Shown one piece after another: positions 53,181 through 64,000 of a DNA stretch of 64,000 nucleotides; position 1 is the first letter of the stretch, and each line of letters starts with the position of its first letter. This stretch comes from Larus michahellis (taxonomy: Eukaryota > Chordata > Aves > Charadriiformes > Laridae). The notes below the pieces were generated by a model. It searched no databases and was not told the DNA's origin. It worked only from the letters and a program-made list of their open reading frames with translations. The translations under genes and the position numbers were made by a program. The stretch is from assembly GCF_964199755.1 (NCBI RefSeq), contig NC_133899.1, forward strand, positions 28,685,446 to 28,749,445, written 5' to 3'.

Positions 53181-53825
53181 CAGGTAAGGAAATTTTCATT
53201 CTGACTTACGAAGGAAAAGAATAGAGAGTAAGAAAATTAATTCAAGGCAACTCTTTTCTAGTCCCCATTGTTCTCCTTTTCTTCTTTCCAACCTTTTGCA
53301 CACCTGCCTTTCTATTTTTCCTCTGAGAAGAGATCAGATTTTTGGGTGGCAAGATTGTGTGTTCAAATACAATATCTATTGTGCTGGTTTGCTTTATTAT
53401 TCTTTATATCATGCTAGTTTGCAGAGGCCCCACTGAGATTCCTTTTTGTGATGTTAAGTGCTATATAAGCATACGGGAGGAGGGGCTCTGTCCCACAGAG
53501 CTAGCAATCTGATTTTCTTGTCCATATCTCTTATTCTGTTGGAATATTGACACCATAAACTATTTTCTTATTGATTATTCTTTTCTTTCCCTGCCTGCCA
53601 TCCCTTATCATAGTTCATGGCTAAATTTTCATCCTGCTTAAATTTGTTTACATTTTTAAGGGATGGTCTCAGTCAAATAAAGATACTTGGCCCTCACTTT
53701 AATCTTTGCAGCAGTCTAACAGGAAAAAAAGGTTTTCTTCTCTGTAACAGTCTAAGCATATGTGAATGTCCCAGAACAGAGTTTCTGAAACAATAAGTAA
53801 GCTAATGCAGAAGGCAAAACCAGCA

Positions 53826-53853
53826 GCTTGAACAACTGAGAAGTTGTTCAAGC
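53826..53853. other. Perfect 12-bp inverted repeat with 4-base loop
   Basis: GCTTGAACAACT, loop GAGA, AGTTGTTCAAGC. All twelve positions pair. It lies in an LRRC9 pseudogene intron with no other sign of an RNA gene. Confidence 0.7.
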
Positions 53854-54688
53854 AAGATACCTCAAAGTTTGGAAAGACGTTGTTGTAAAATATTTGCTGA
53901 ATGGCTTGTATAATTGCTGTTACAGAAGGGTTATTTTGTAAATTCTGTAGATGGCCATGAGGTGGCATATGCAGCCTTGAAAGGAGCTCTGAAACTTTGC
54001 TGAAATCTGTCCCAGTGGCATTTCTGCATATTAGGAAGCTCCACAAAAGGCTTGGGCTACTGGGAATAATTCCCAGACAGGAGTTTGAAGCATCTATTAG
54101 AGATGTCCTCATGTGAGAAGTAATTAGATGAGTGAGTAAAGGCACAAATACATTGGGTCAATTTGTGTCTAGGACAGGGCATGGAAAGGAAAAATACCAG
54201 TCATGCCCTGTGACGCTGCCATTGCAGTGGCTTATGAATTACCAAATTTCAATCAAATTTGAAAAAGGCACAGAAGTCTTAATGGTAATTAAGTATTTAT
54301 GACTTTTGTAGAAATCTGGCTTAACGTAAATTAGGATACCTCTTCTCCCTCTGCTCCTCCCCCCCGAAGAAAAGAGACATTTCCCAGCTTTTCTGGGGTT
54401 CATTTAGCATCGGCCAATAGAGCAGTCAGCATGGACTTCTGGCAAGTTTGTCAGCATATAATCTTGTCTGCCAAAGTATATTTGTTTCATAACAACTAGA
54501 AAACCAGAATCATTATATATATAAAAATACATACTTTTATTAATATGTATTGCATACATACTAGAGCATTCATTTGCCAGCCCAAGATCTAGCCTGCTTG
54601 TTATTACACTAAGCACAACTGTTCTATTATCCTGTCTGCACCCCCAAGCTAAAATTAGAAGTATTCAGTGTCTTTTCTCCTCTCTTAG

Positions 54689-54835
54689 GGAAAGCAATAA
54701 TTGCAAAAGTTTTCCTTGACACAGTGCTCAAGCAATGTACAATGAATTCCATCTATCAAGCCAACTACCCAGAAGCTAATTCAGTATTCAGGCCATGGAA
54801 ATGCTTAGAAAGTGATGTATCTACTTTTGGCAATG
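54689..54835 (+). pseudogene. LRRC9: LRRC9 exon, open frame kept
   Basis: The acceptor CTCCTCTCTTAG ends at 54688 and the donor GTATGT begins at 54836. The frame reads KAIIAKVFLDTV...SIYQANYPEANSVFRPWKCL, matching LRRC9 ILLITKVFLGQS...[20 protein letters not shown]. There are no stops in 48 codons. It exits with one base, and the next exon enters with two, so the splice phase agrees. Confidence 0.8.
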
Positions 54836-55813
54836 GTATGTATTTGTAGGCACTTGTTAGCATAAAGTTAACGTTAAGTTAACATTTGTATTCTAAACTC
54901 ATCTTTGACTTTGGATTGTCAAGAGGTTTCATTCATCAGAACACAGCCTCTGCTCAGCTGAAGTGCATTTTTTCAAAGACAAAACAAGCAAGAAGATTCC
55001 TCTTTGAATAAATATTTGTGCTTATTTCCTTCACAGAGTGAAAGTGAGCTGTGCCACACTGCTATTTAGCCATTAGTCCACACTAAAAGTAGCTTACTTC
55101 ACGCAGTTTCATACCCGCTCTTTGTACAGCGGGATTGAGTGAGTGTTGCAAAGGGCAATATTCATACACCACAGAGAAAACCTTCACCCTTAAAATCCAC
55201 AGCCTTTAGAGAAAATAAAAATGAGTACTACTGAGAAATACACTGTTATAAGTAACCAGATTAACTCTCTATATCATTTATATCCTTTGAGTGATAGATT
55301 CTGCCTTACCCTATTTATTTTTTTTTCGCAAGAGAACAGAGTGGGAATGGAGTAGTGATTTTACTTTTTTACTCTGATATACCCTTCAAACTTTCAGATG
55401 CTAACAGGGAATTCCAACTGGGATTGTTTCTGGTTTCTTAGAAGGGAAGAAATGAAAGCAAATTTAGAAGGTAATCACACCATAATATGATGGAGTAGTT
55501 TTGGACAGTGCAGCAATGAAAGCACTGCAGGACAGCTGTCCATGCTCTCAGGACCTATGCTGGTCTTTGTCAGGCTGCAATCTTCATGCTGGAATCTGTC
55601 AGTCGCTTATTCTATATAGGGTATTAGATAACCAAGTTAAACTCCTTTATTAGCCTGTGTGAGTATGTATGGCAAAGAAAGTCTAACAGCAGAAAGGAAT
55701 AAAACTGATGCATCTTTATGGAAGGAGATATCTTTGACTTATTAACATTCTGAAATTGATACCAAACTTAGCTAAAAAACAATAGTATATTTACCTTGTT
55801 TCCTCCACTTCAG

Positions 55814-55932
55814 AAATATGGTCTTACTTGGAGAAACATTGGAACTGCAGCCATTGGCATTGTGAGTGATTAGTGTTTGACCATGAACTGGTCCTGCCAG
55901 AATACATGGCTGAGTTTGACTACCTTACACTG
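55814..55932 (+). pseudogene. LRRC9: LRRC9 exon with in-frame TGA
   Basis: The acceptor TTTCCTCCACTTCAG ends at 55813 and the exon ends at 55932 before GTTTGA. In the phase set by the previous exon it reads IWSYLEKHWNCSHWHCE, stop, LVFDHELVLPEYMAEFDYLT. LRRC9 has [23 protein letters not shown] here. The stop TGA at 55867-55869 stands exactly at the Trp, so a single TGG-to-TGA change explains it. The downstream 20 residues are highly similar, which makes the exon identity very secure. Confidence 0.85.
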
Positions 55933-56909
55933 GTTTGAACTTTGTTTTTCCTACTGTGATATTAGAAAGGAAGCTTTGGATTTCACTTATCAAGAGGAAA
56001 AAAAACACAAGTAGGTAAATTAAATTCTGTTCTATGAACACGAGCTGAGAAGCCCAGGTTTAAGGTTGATTCTCTTCTGTCCATTCTATCAGAGCCAGAT
56101 AAAACTTCTGTGGAAGTCAGTGAGAAACTTTCCACTCATTGTAGTGAGAATTGGATGAGGCTTTTATTTTGTACATGTGAAAAGCATAGCAAAGAAAGCA
56201 CAGATCCTCTAAGTTTCAACAGATTAAATGAAACGCAGCAGAAAACTAAGTCTTCTCTCACTAGGAACTACTTTCTCTGAGGTACCTTGGAAAGTAAAAC
56301 TTGCAGTATTGAGTGTACAAAGGATCTTTTTTTCATGGTGTCTTGCAGGAGCAAATGATCTTTAGTTGTTTGACTTAAATTGTGAGATATGCAGTTTTGA
56401 AAAAAAGAAAATAAATTTTATTCTCAGCTGGTATTCTGAACAAGTTTTTCCTTAATTCCTTCTATTAATTTTTACAAGCATATAATGCTGCTGTGTCATT
56501 CATCTAACTTCATAACTTGGTGCCAAGGTAGGAGGGCTCATTTCAGACTCTGAGTTAATCTGTTAGAGAGTATGGGGAAGTGGGATGTTCAGCTCTGGGG
56601 AAAGGAAAAAGACATGGACTGGGGAATTCTGGACTTCGGGAATTTCAGTGCTTAGGTGTACTTTTCTGGACTCTAGCCATAGTTCTGTATGGTACACAAC
56701 AACCCATACAAGCAAAAACGTTATGCAGTGTTTTGATTGTGAGTCAATTAAATCCAGATTCTAGCAGATCTGTGTTACAGAAAGATGATTTCCTGAATGA
56801 TTGCTATTAATTTCCTAATTGAACTTCTTTCATTTATGCTGTTTTAAATTTATTATTTAATTAAAACCCAGAAAGTTTACAAATTTCAAATGTCTTTTAT
56901 TTTTTATAG

Positions 56910-57113
56910 CTCAAAGACAAGTGTCTGTTTTCTACATGCAATATAATTGTGTAAGAGGGAAAGAGCGCACAGAAAGACTTATTCTGTCTTATGATTTGCA
57001 ACATGGTGATGAGGTTTTGAACATGGAACCAACAGTAAAGCTCAGACCTCAGATTGCTTTCTTAAATGAAAAAAAGCAAATATTTTCACTAGCTAAGGCT
57101 AATATTTAGTCAG
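56910..57113 (+). pseudogene. LRRC9: LRRC9 exon with two stops and a frameshift
   Basis: The acceptor TTTTTATAG ends at 56909 and the donor GTATCG begins at 57114. In the incoming phase it reads LKDKCLFSTCNIIV and then TAA at 56952-56954 (family VKAPSLFSVFNNVIL). The later homology, SYDLQHGDEVLNMEPTVKLR and IFSLAKANI, lies in another frame, so an indel sits between about 56955 and 56990. That second frame ends in TAG at 57107-57109, where the family has Tyr (SLAKTSVYS). Confidence 0.8.
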
Positions 57114-58351
57114 GTATCGCTGTAAAATTTTCAGTAAAATAACTATATTATGTCATCGTTACTTTGTTACTCAGGTTGGCCCATGACCTAAACCAAACAC
57201 AAAACTTAAAAATTAATGTTTCCATTTAGGCTTGATTCTGATGTTGCTTACATTTACTTAACATCACTAGAACTTGTGTTCCTCTGCCTATCAGTTATTA
57301 TGCAATGTGAATTACAATTATTGGGCTGAATCGTAATTGGATTTCCTATTGTGTAAAAGACACGTCATTTCAATGAAAAACAGTTTCAGAAGAATGCATC
57401 TGAGAATAGGACACGACCTAAACTATCAGCCTTGCCTTTGAATTTTATGAAATACATGACTTCATGCCATTATGCCAGTTCTTGAAAAGATTTTTCTGTC
57501 AGATTTGACATAGCCTGGGGAAAAAAAAAACATCAAAACTGTAGCAGACTACAGATTTTAGCTTCGGAAATACATATTGTTATAATAGCTGCACAGAAAA
57601 ATGCTTCTTCAGGTGGACATTTATATGCATAATTCTGATACTGCATTCATACGCATAACTATTGTGTGGCACCTTCAGTAGCTGCCTTTTCTGATGAAGT
57701 AGCGCTGCTACATATCTGATACATAAAACTGAAATAGTTTCTGAACTGTCCCATTTTTACCTCTAGTTTGTGAATGGTGTTATTTCTTATTACTTGATGG
57801 TTATGTTTTCCATTTTTTTTACAGTTTCAATGCAGCATTAAGAAAGAAGAGAATAACAATTCTCTTCTTATTTTACCAAAGTGCTATATTTCCAGTGATC
57901 TGTGTTTGCAGTGAGGTACTAGCAATTGTCCTCACACTTTACCTTTTCCTAAGGATCTGGTGCCTGTCTGCTCGGCTACACTCTTCCCATACTGCTCTCT
58001 CATAAGGGAAGAGTTGCAAGGTCCTTAGTGTCAGCAGCATGTGTACCCTTCTCCTGTGAACTGATTTACTGTCTGACTCCCCATCTTACCCAGGTCACTT
58101 TTATTTCAGGGGGAAGTTGGAGAAAAAAATAGTCTTCAAATAACTGAAAAGGAGTCATCATAGCCTTTATTGTCTTTTCACTGTTTCATGTTAGTTTGGA
58201 TTCACATTTTATAGTCTTTTAATGGTTTACCAGTATTTGTATTTGCACTCCATCAGTTGAATTTTTTCCATTTTAAAGGCAGCCATGGAGCATTACAGAA
58301 TTTGGCTGCATGTCCAGTAAAATTGTCATTTCTCATCTACTTTTGGCCTAG

Positions 58352-58472
58352 GTTTTGAATTTGAATGGGAACAGCCTGAACATGCTGCAGGAGATCTCTA
58401 GACTTAAAAACACTTCAAAAGCTTATCAACAGCTTTAATGAATTTATTTCCTTAAATAATTTTTATGACCTG
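58352..58472 (+). pseudogene. LRRC9: LRRC9 LRR exon with +1 frameshift
   Basis: The acceptor TTTTGGCCTAG ends at 58351 and the donor GTAAGA begins at 58473. It reads VLNLNGNSLNMLQEISRLKN and then, one base later, LQKLINSFNEFISLNNFYDL. The family has [20 protein letters not shown] and [20 protein letters not shown]. One extra A at 58412 separates the two frames. Phase with the preceding exon does not match, so the acceptor may also be altered. Confidence 0.8.
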
Positions 58473-58860
58473 GTAAGAAATTAAGCCATACTTCTTTTTT
58501 TTTAAGAAACATTTACTAGCATAAATATTCTTGCATTGTGAGACGTGCTTACAAGACAGGATTGGGCCAGGATGCACACAGGGGAACAGAATGGGGGACT
58601 AAACTAGGATCGGGAATACTGTGATATTATTAGCAGCCCACGGTTTTGGTGCTTGTTGATATTGTCTCCAGTTTGAATCACAATATTACAGTGGTGTCAC
58701 CCAGCTGATCTCGATAATGGTCATTTCATTTTAACACATAAAGTAACACGTCTGGAACACACTAGGTCTCCTTCAACAGACCCAATACTGAGCAAGGGGA
58801 GTCCCAGGCACTGCATCCAGTTAAGCCTATTTAAAGATTAAATGTGTCTAATTACTTTAA

Positions 58861-59110
<250 letters not shown>

Positions 59111-60062
59111 GTACATATCAGCACTTGAAATTCTTGGGAAAGCATTCTAACCATGACCACAGTTATAAAGGCTTAAAATCTGGTCCTGCACCTTATTAAT
59201 TCTAAGGCCCTTGCAATGTAAGAAGCCTTATGATCGTGTTACGGGATCTTTGTTCTCACAGGGCCTTCACTTCTTTTTGTAGTCACAGCCTAACCATGTG
59301 AATAAGCTCTGTGGCATTTTTGCTCAAAGACATCTCTGAGGCATAATTCCTTTCTTTTTTGCTTCCCTTAACAATTAAATTTATTGGTGGCCTGTGCCAG
59401 ATATCAAAAACCAAGCCCTGGCTTTAATTTTGCTGTCTCAGCTGCACTGAATAAGGGGTGGGAGCAGACAGTTCCTAGCCTTGGGGCTGTGCATATACAC
59501 TGTTGGTCTCTCTGTTACTGCCAGTATCGGTCTGCAGCAGTACAGCTGTGCTGGCTGGAGTTTTGCCAAGAAAGCCAATACTCAGCCCTTTTACTGACTC
59601 TCATTCATTCCTATTGCCCAGCCAGCTTCTGGAACAAATATTTCTCTCTGTTCTTTATTCCCTTTGAATCAGTACATTTTAACATTATTTAAAGTGCTCA
59701 GTTAGAATAAGCAGAGTTAAACCTTAGAAATTTGAGACATTGAAAGTCTCTTTGAAAAGCTTTATTATGATCATTTAACACTAAATTTAATATTTTGTAC
59801 AAGTCTAAGTCGGGCAAACAGAGTACTATCTGAAAAGAATACCTCCCAAATAATTTGAACAACAAACCAACGTAGGAAACAGAACTAACAGCTAATTAGG
59901 GCACCCAGGAAGCATCCAAAAAGATGCTGCCTTGTCTATTTGGCCTGCCAATTAAGCTTCCATTAATCTTTTCAATACATGCTAAGATATAAAAAGAAAT
60001 AATAAGAGCTACCAGTTACGGTCTCTGGTTCTTTGTTGTTATTACTTAGGTTTTTATCAGAT

Positions 60063-60425
60063 TGTCATGGTTCGGCCTCAGACAGCAACAAAGGACCAGG
60101 CAGCCACTCTTTCGCCGTGCCACCGCTGTGAGGGAGAATAGTAAGAAAAAGGCAAAACCCGTGGGCTGAGACAAAGGCAGTTTAACAGAACAGCAAAGGG
60201 GACAGGAAAACAACAACAATGACACGGACAGAGGAACATACAAACACGATGGTGGTGCCGCCGCTCACCAACCTGACCTGGGACGCCCCAGCCCGCTCCA
60301 AGCGGTGAGTTCCCTGCCCTGGCAGCTCCTGGCTCCGGGCTGGGCATGGCTCACATGGGGTGGGATACCTGTCTCCCTGCCGGAGCCTGGGGAGAGCTAA
60401 CCCTATCCCCGCTGGAACCAGGAGA
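60063..60425 (-). mobile_element. Solo LTR of an avian ERVL-type endogenous retrovirus
   Basis: A GC-rich block starting TGTCATGGTT on the plus strand and ending GGAACCAGGAGA, resembling the reverse complement of the widespread avian LTR that begins TGTCCTGGTTTCAGC in sense. Inner landmarks also fit: 'acccgtgggctgagac' and 'gtttaacagaacag'. Flanks CAGAT (60058-60062) and GAGAT (60426-60430) look like a five-base target duplication with one change. No internal retroviral genes accompany it. The three overlapping open frames inside it are not genes. Confidence 0.7.
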
Positions 60426-61001
60426 GAGATTAAACTTTTAACTTTGCTGTGGTCTTTGCTGTCAGCTCTGTGTGTCAACATGGTAACTCTTGAGTATTAC
60501 ACACCGCTAAACCTCTGCCTCTCCAGAGTTTCTTAGGCATCCAACCATAATGCCTAGTTAGTTCAGTTCACAGTATAGCAGAAAATCCTTATTGCCTGTC
60601 AGAGGATGTTATACCATCTAGCTCATAAATCGTGATCACAGCACAGTCACAGTGGAACTACGTTGCTCGCATGCTGAGTAAGATTATGTCTTTCTGAAAA
60701 AAAATGGATAAATATCTTCACAAAAAACAGACTATAGTTCATACAAAGTATTTTAATGAGGCCTTTCGTTCTCTGTTTTACGTACTGAAAACTCTAAAAA
60801 TTTGATGTGTGCAAGACCTATAGGAATCTTGCAAATTATTAAACTTATTAGAAGTAATGAATTATTATGTATACTAATATATCACCTTCCCCTTCCAAGA
60901 ATAGCAGGATTTTTATGCCATTTACTATATGCTAAGCTGTGAAGTATGTATAGTATGTCTAGTTATATTATATACTTAATACAGTGTTGGTTTTTTTCTA
61001 G

Positions 61002-61106
61002 GACTGATGAAGAAAAAACTCCCCTTCTCAGTGTATTTTCTTGCGCTAAAATTCTGTCTCAAATTTGCAAGAACAAGGTGGATTTGCAGATGCGTCATAA
61101 TAACTG
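61002..61106 (+). pseudogene. LRRC9: LRRC9 exon, open frame kept
   Basis: The acceptor TTTTTTTCTAG ends at 61001 and the donor GTATTC begins at 61107. It reads TDEEKTPLLSVFSCAKILSQ and ICKNKVDLQMRHNN, matching LRRC9 [20 protein letters not shown] and VSKLGPHLHLSGN. The exon ends AACTG, with a split Cys codon as expected. No lesion is seen within it. The family exon that should precede it (ending the second LRR block) was not found between 59111 and 61001. Confidence 0.75.
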
Positions 61107-61739
61107 GTATTCAGTGCTAGGGCTGATGCTGTTTAATGTATTTACTTTAACATTTATATTAATCTCTGTAAAAGTTTTCTTTTGTTGTCTTAGGTTAACG
61201 ATTTTATGCTTTTTGGTTAAAAAATATTTCTGAATGTATTCAAGTCTAACCAATAGTTACCTTGTCTCTGAGCTCTGAGAATGGCCATTTCCAGATGCCT
61301 CACAGTAGGTCCAGGATACCCTGAAGACAGTATTTAAGTTGCTTATTTTGCAGTGCAACTGTATTTTTGGCATTAGTAGATTTTTAAGACCAAGGGGTAA
61401 AAATAAGATTCTCTAGATTGACTTTACGCATAAAGCAGGCAAGAAAGCATTATGTGGTAATTTCTACATCAATTTTATACCATCTCTTTGAGGTACAACA
61501 GATTTTACAGTAAACCATTCAGATTAGGATTAGTTTAATCTAATTTTGCTTATTTACAGTGTAGATAACCACATTTGAAGTAGTCACCCTACATTCCATT
61601 TATAGACAGTGTAGAAACAAAAACAGTTTGTGCACATGAGTTACCTAACAGTTCAGAGGGTTACTCTAGCTTGAAGTGAGTCATATCCTACCATAGAACC
61701 CAGCCAGTCACTAGAGATGGAGATATCACTGTTGCTGAT

Positions 61740-63740
61740 ACTGTTTTGCTGGTATGAAACCCAGCCTTAGTGTTTGTTTAAAGATTTCAAGTAACAGTGA
61801 ATCTACCAGGTGTCTCCTATCTCTGTATCATGTCTATCTTATTTCCATAACAAATTTGGCTACTATCAGATTTCTCCCACTGGTTCTTATATTGTCTCTT
61901 TCTAATGTTCTAAAGGAGCAGAACCAGATTTTCTAAAGGACCAGAAGTCTTTTCCTTATTTAGTCAAATTCATTCCACTTTCTCTCAACTTAGAGAAGTT
62001 AGAGAGAAGAGAGAAGTTAGAGAGAAGTTAGGTTGAGCTTCTTAAGTGTCTCATTATAAAGTGTTTTTTTTATTTCTCATGACATTCTAGTTCCTTTCTG
62101 AACATTTTTCATTATGTCCACACGTTTTTAATATATGGCCTCCTACATCTATACAAAAACTTCCATCGCTGGACTGATAATGACATACCCAGAAATAATT
62201 CCACTTGCCTAATCCTACTCACTAGTCCAATGGTTAAATGTTATCTGACATGCGTGTCCTTGCGGTAACAGTACAAGCTGATAATCATCTGGTTTTCTAT
62301 CATTAGATCTAGTCCTTTTCAGTGTTCCTGAGAACACTGTCTTTCATTGTGTGAGTGTGAATTTCTCTGTTCCTAGCTACAGAATTTACAACTTATTCTA
62401 TGCAGAAATGTGCTTTTTAGATAGGGCCACCATGTTAGTCATTATAAAACTGTTCTTAATAGCTGACCTTACTAACATCTTTATGTCATCTCTTCATTTA
62501 CCAGGAAGGCACTCCTGCTCTTTTTTGCTAGGTCATTGAGAATTTCAAGCAGAACATAATAAAAATACTCTGTAAAGTAATGATTTTCTTTCTGCAGTTA
62601 GATTTTGAGATCCATCCTCTAACCAGTTCTTGTCTATTTAACAAGAGTTACCTTCACTTTTGGATATCATTATTTTTTTATTACATTCTCAGACAGAAGC
62701 TACTAATCTTACCAATACATTTAAATTTTAATCAAAAGCAGTTTAACATTAATTTTTGTTTCCTGTGCACCATACTGGCATCTATTAATAAGGCCATTAA
62801 ACTGTAATTATTTACTGTGTTGCATGTCAGCCTTCTGTGATATCTAAGAATGATATCAAGCTAACTGGCCTATTCTGGTCATCTTATTTATCCTCAATAC
62901 TATTATAACTTTAGTTCATTCATAACCTTCTAAAATTTTCCAAGCATACTATCATTTGCATAAAATGAATTGATGAGTGGCTCAGAAAGTTCTTCAACTA
63001 GTTGATTAATATCCTTGATTGAAAAATGCCTGCTTTAAAAATGTTAACATGAGTAGTTCCAGTTTTAGATTATTTTTATTTATTAATAAAATACAAAGTG
63101 TTTCTTTATCCATGTAAATTATGAGCATCTTATCATGGTTCTTTACAAAGGCAGGGAAAAATATGCATTGAAACAACCTTTCTCTTCTGTATTCTGATTG
63201 ACTATTTTAAAACCCTTAGGTAGGATTAAGCATTGCTTGAATTTCATTAGGTCCTGATTATAATCTCTGATTACATTAGCCATCAAGTTTTCATTGACAT
63301 TTTTATCTTTCATTTTCAGTAATCTGTATTTCTAACAACTGTTTTATTCTTACCGCTATCATTTTTCCTATTTTTCATTCACTTCTGCTGTAGTGGCCGT
63401 GGCCTGATCCAGTAGGGCTCATGAATATTTGCTTTAGTCTGTAAACGTAAAAGGGTGGAGATTTTTTAACTGTCAATGAAAAAGTGTGTAATAATGGTGT
63501 TTAGTGTTTAACCTTCTGCGTCTTCAAACCTCTCCTAACTTGCCTTCACATTTTTTAGCTTAAGTTTTTGTGTCACTCATTTTGCTCATGACTGCTTTCA
63601 GCATATGAAAATTGCCCTTTTTAAAACACTAAGGCTATAGAAACGATGTGCTTATGAGATACACTTGCTCGTTTTTTTAAAGAATAGCCTCCTAAGGCAA
63701 GACAAAGTCCTTAATCTACTTGCTTCATTTAAGGATTCCA
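61740..63740 (-). mobile_element. Long ancient CR1/L3-like LINE relic
   Basis: For about 2 kb the plus strand follows, in order, the reverse complement of an old amniote CR1/L3 3' region as I remember it: 'cagttagattttgagatcca' (62595), 'gatatcaagctaactggcct' (62852), and 'aaggcagggaaaaatatgca' (63149). All reading frames are broken. It may be made of more than one fragment. Confidence 0.5.
61991..62031. repeat. Short tandem repeat of an AGAGAGAAGTT-like unit
   Basis: Imperfect tandem copies of AGAGAAGTT and AGAGAGAAGTT, located inside the CR1/L3 relic. Local slippage is the likely origin. Confidence 0.8.
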
Positions 63741-64000
63741 GTATATCAAAGGAGAACGTCAGTGAAGCTTCAAGAATACTGAACAAATTTTACAGAGCAA
63801 GGACACTGGTGGCAAGGATAATGACAGAACCAGACTGATTCAGGAAATTGCAGCCAGCTCCTTTGCATTCTCTCCCTGATCAGTTGAGATTGACCCTGAG
63901 AATTTTTCATTAGAAAATTCAGACATAGCCATGCTTAGCTTATTTATTCTGCCAATTTTAAACCCTAGTTTTTTCTGATGTCACAGAAGTATAATGTTGA

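Larger units (their letters stand above)
49306..54688. other. LRRC9 intron sequence, exons of the second linker not found
   Basis: Roughly five kilobases where two or three LRRC9 exons would be expected (the segment ending ...SLKHELFRHG). I cannot recognise them, so they are lost or decayed. A CR1 fragment lies at 53036-53180 and a hairpin at 53826-53853. The 148-codon minus frame at 53699-54145 has no domain that I know. Confidence 0.45.

Noticed and set aside
53699-54145. 148-codon minus-strand frame considered as a gene or as a missing LRRC9 exon
   Set aside because: It is on the wrong strand for LRRC9, has no family match and contains a hairpin by chance or from a repeat.
60046-60481. 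Three overlapping minus-strand frames of 65-99 codons
   Set aside because: They fall inside or next to the GC-rich LTR and have no retroviral protein similarity.

Overview
The window is nuclear DNA of a bird, most likely neoavian. It is AT-rich and sparse in genes. It carries decayed CR1/L3-like LINE fragments, a solo LTR of the avian ERVL type, and small spliced exons with GT/AG borders. There are no bacterial-style operons; most open frames in the window are chance frames in non-coding DNA.

Layout. (1) Positions 1-14995 read as the first intron of RTN1 (reticulon 1, minus strand). It holds an old CR1 fragment at 731-1150 and a short AAAC tract. (2) The first coding exon of the long RTN1 isoform lies at 15185-14996 (minus), inside a GC-rich promoter block that runs to about 15800. 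(3) About 15.8-40.2 kb is intergenic. It holds several CR1/L3 relics, homopolymers, and one unexplained 129-codon minus-strand frame at 19797-20186. (4) A GC-rich promoter with two ATTGG (inverted CCAAT) boxes and GC boxes lies at about 40.25-40.68 kb. (5) From 42.2 kb to the right edge, exons homologous to LRRC9 (leucine-rich repeat containing 9) follow on the plus strand, with long introns, an LTR at 60063-60425 and a ~2 kb CR1/L3 relic at 61740-63740. Divergent RTN1 (minus) and LRRC9 (plus) match the vertebrate gene order I remember, which supports both identifications.

Main result. LRRC9 looks dead in this genome. I recognise eleven exons plus two doubtful ones, mostly with usable splice sites. 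Many carry inactivating changes: in-frame TAG at 43141 and TGA at 55867, both where the remembered family sequence has Trp; TAA at 46578 and 56952; TAG at 57107; single-base frameshifts near 42343, 46684-46690, 46791-46798 and 58412; and a disrupted end at 59089-59110. Other exons (48163-48289, 54689-54835, 61002-61106) are still open. Point nonsense changes are mixed with indels and spread over at least seven exons, which suggests a unitary pseudogene and not an assembly error. The promoter seems preserved. RTN1 exon 1 looks intact.

Homology statements rest on memory of the protein families; no search was run.
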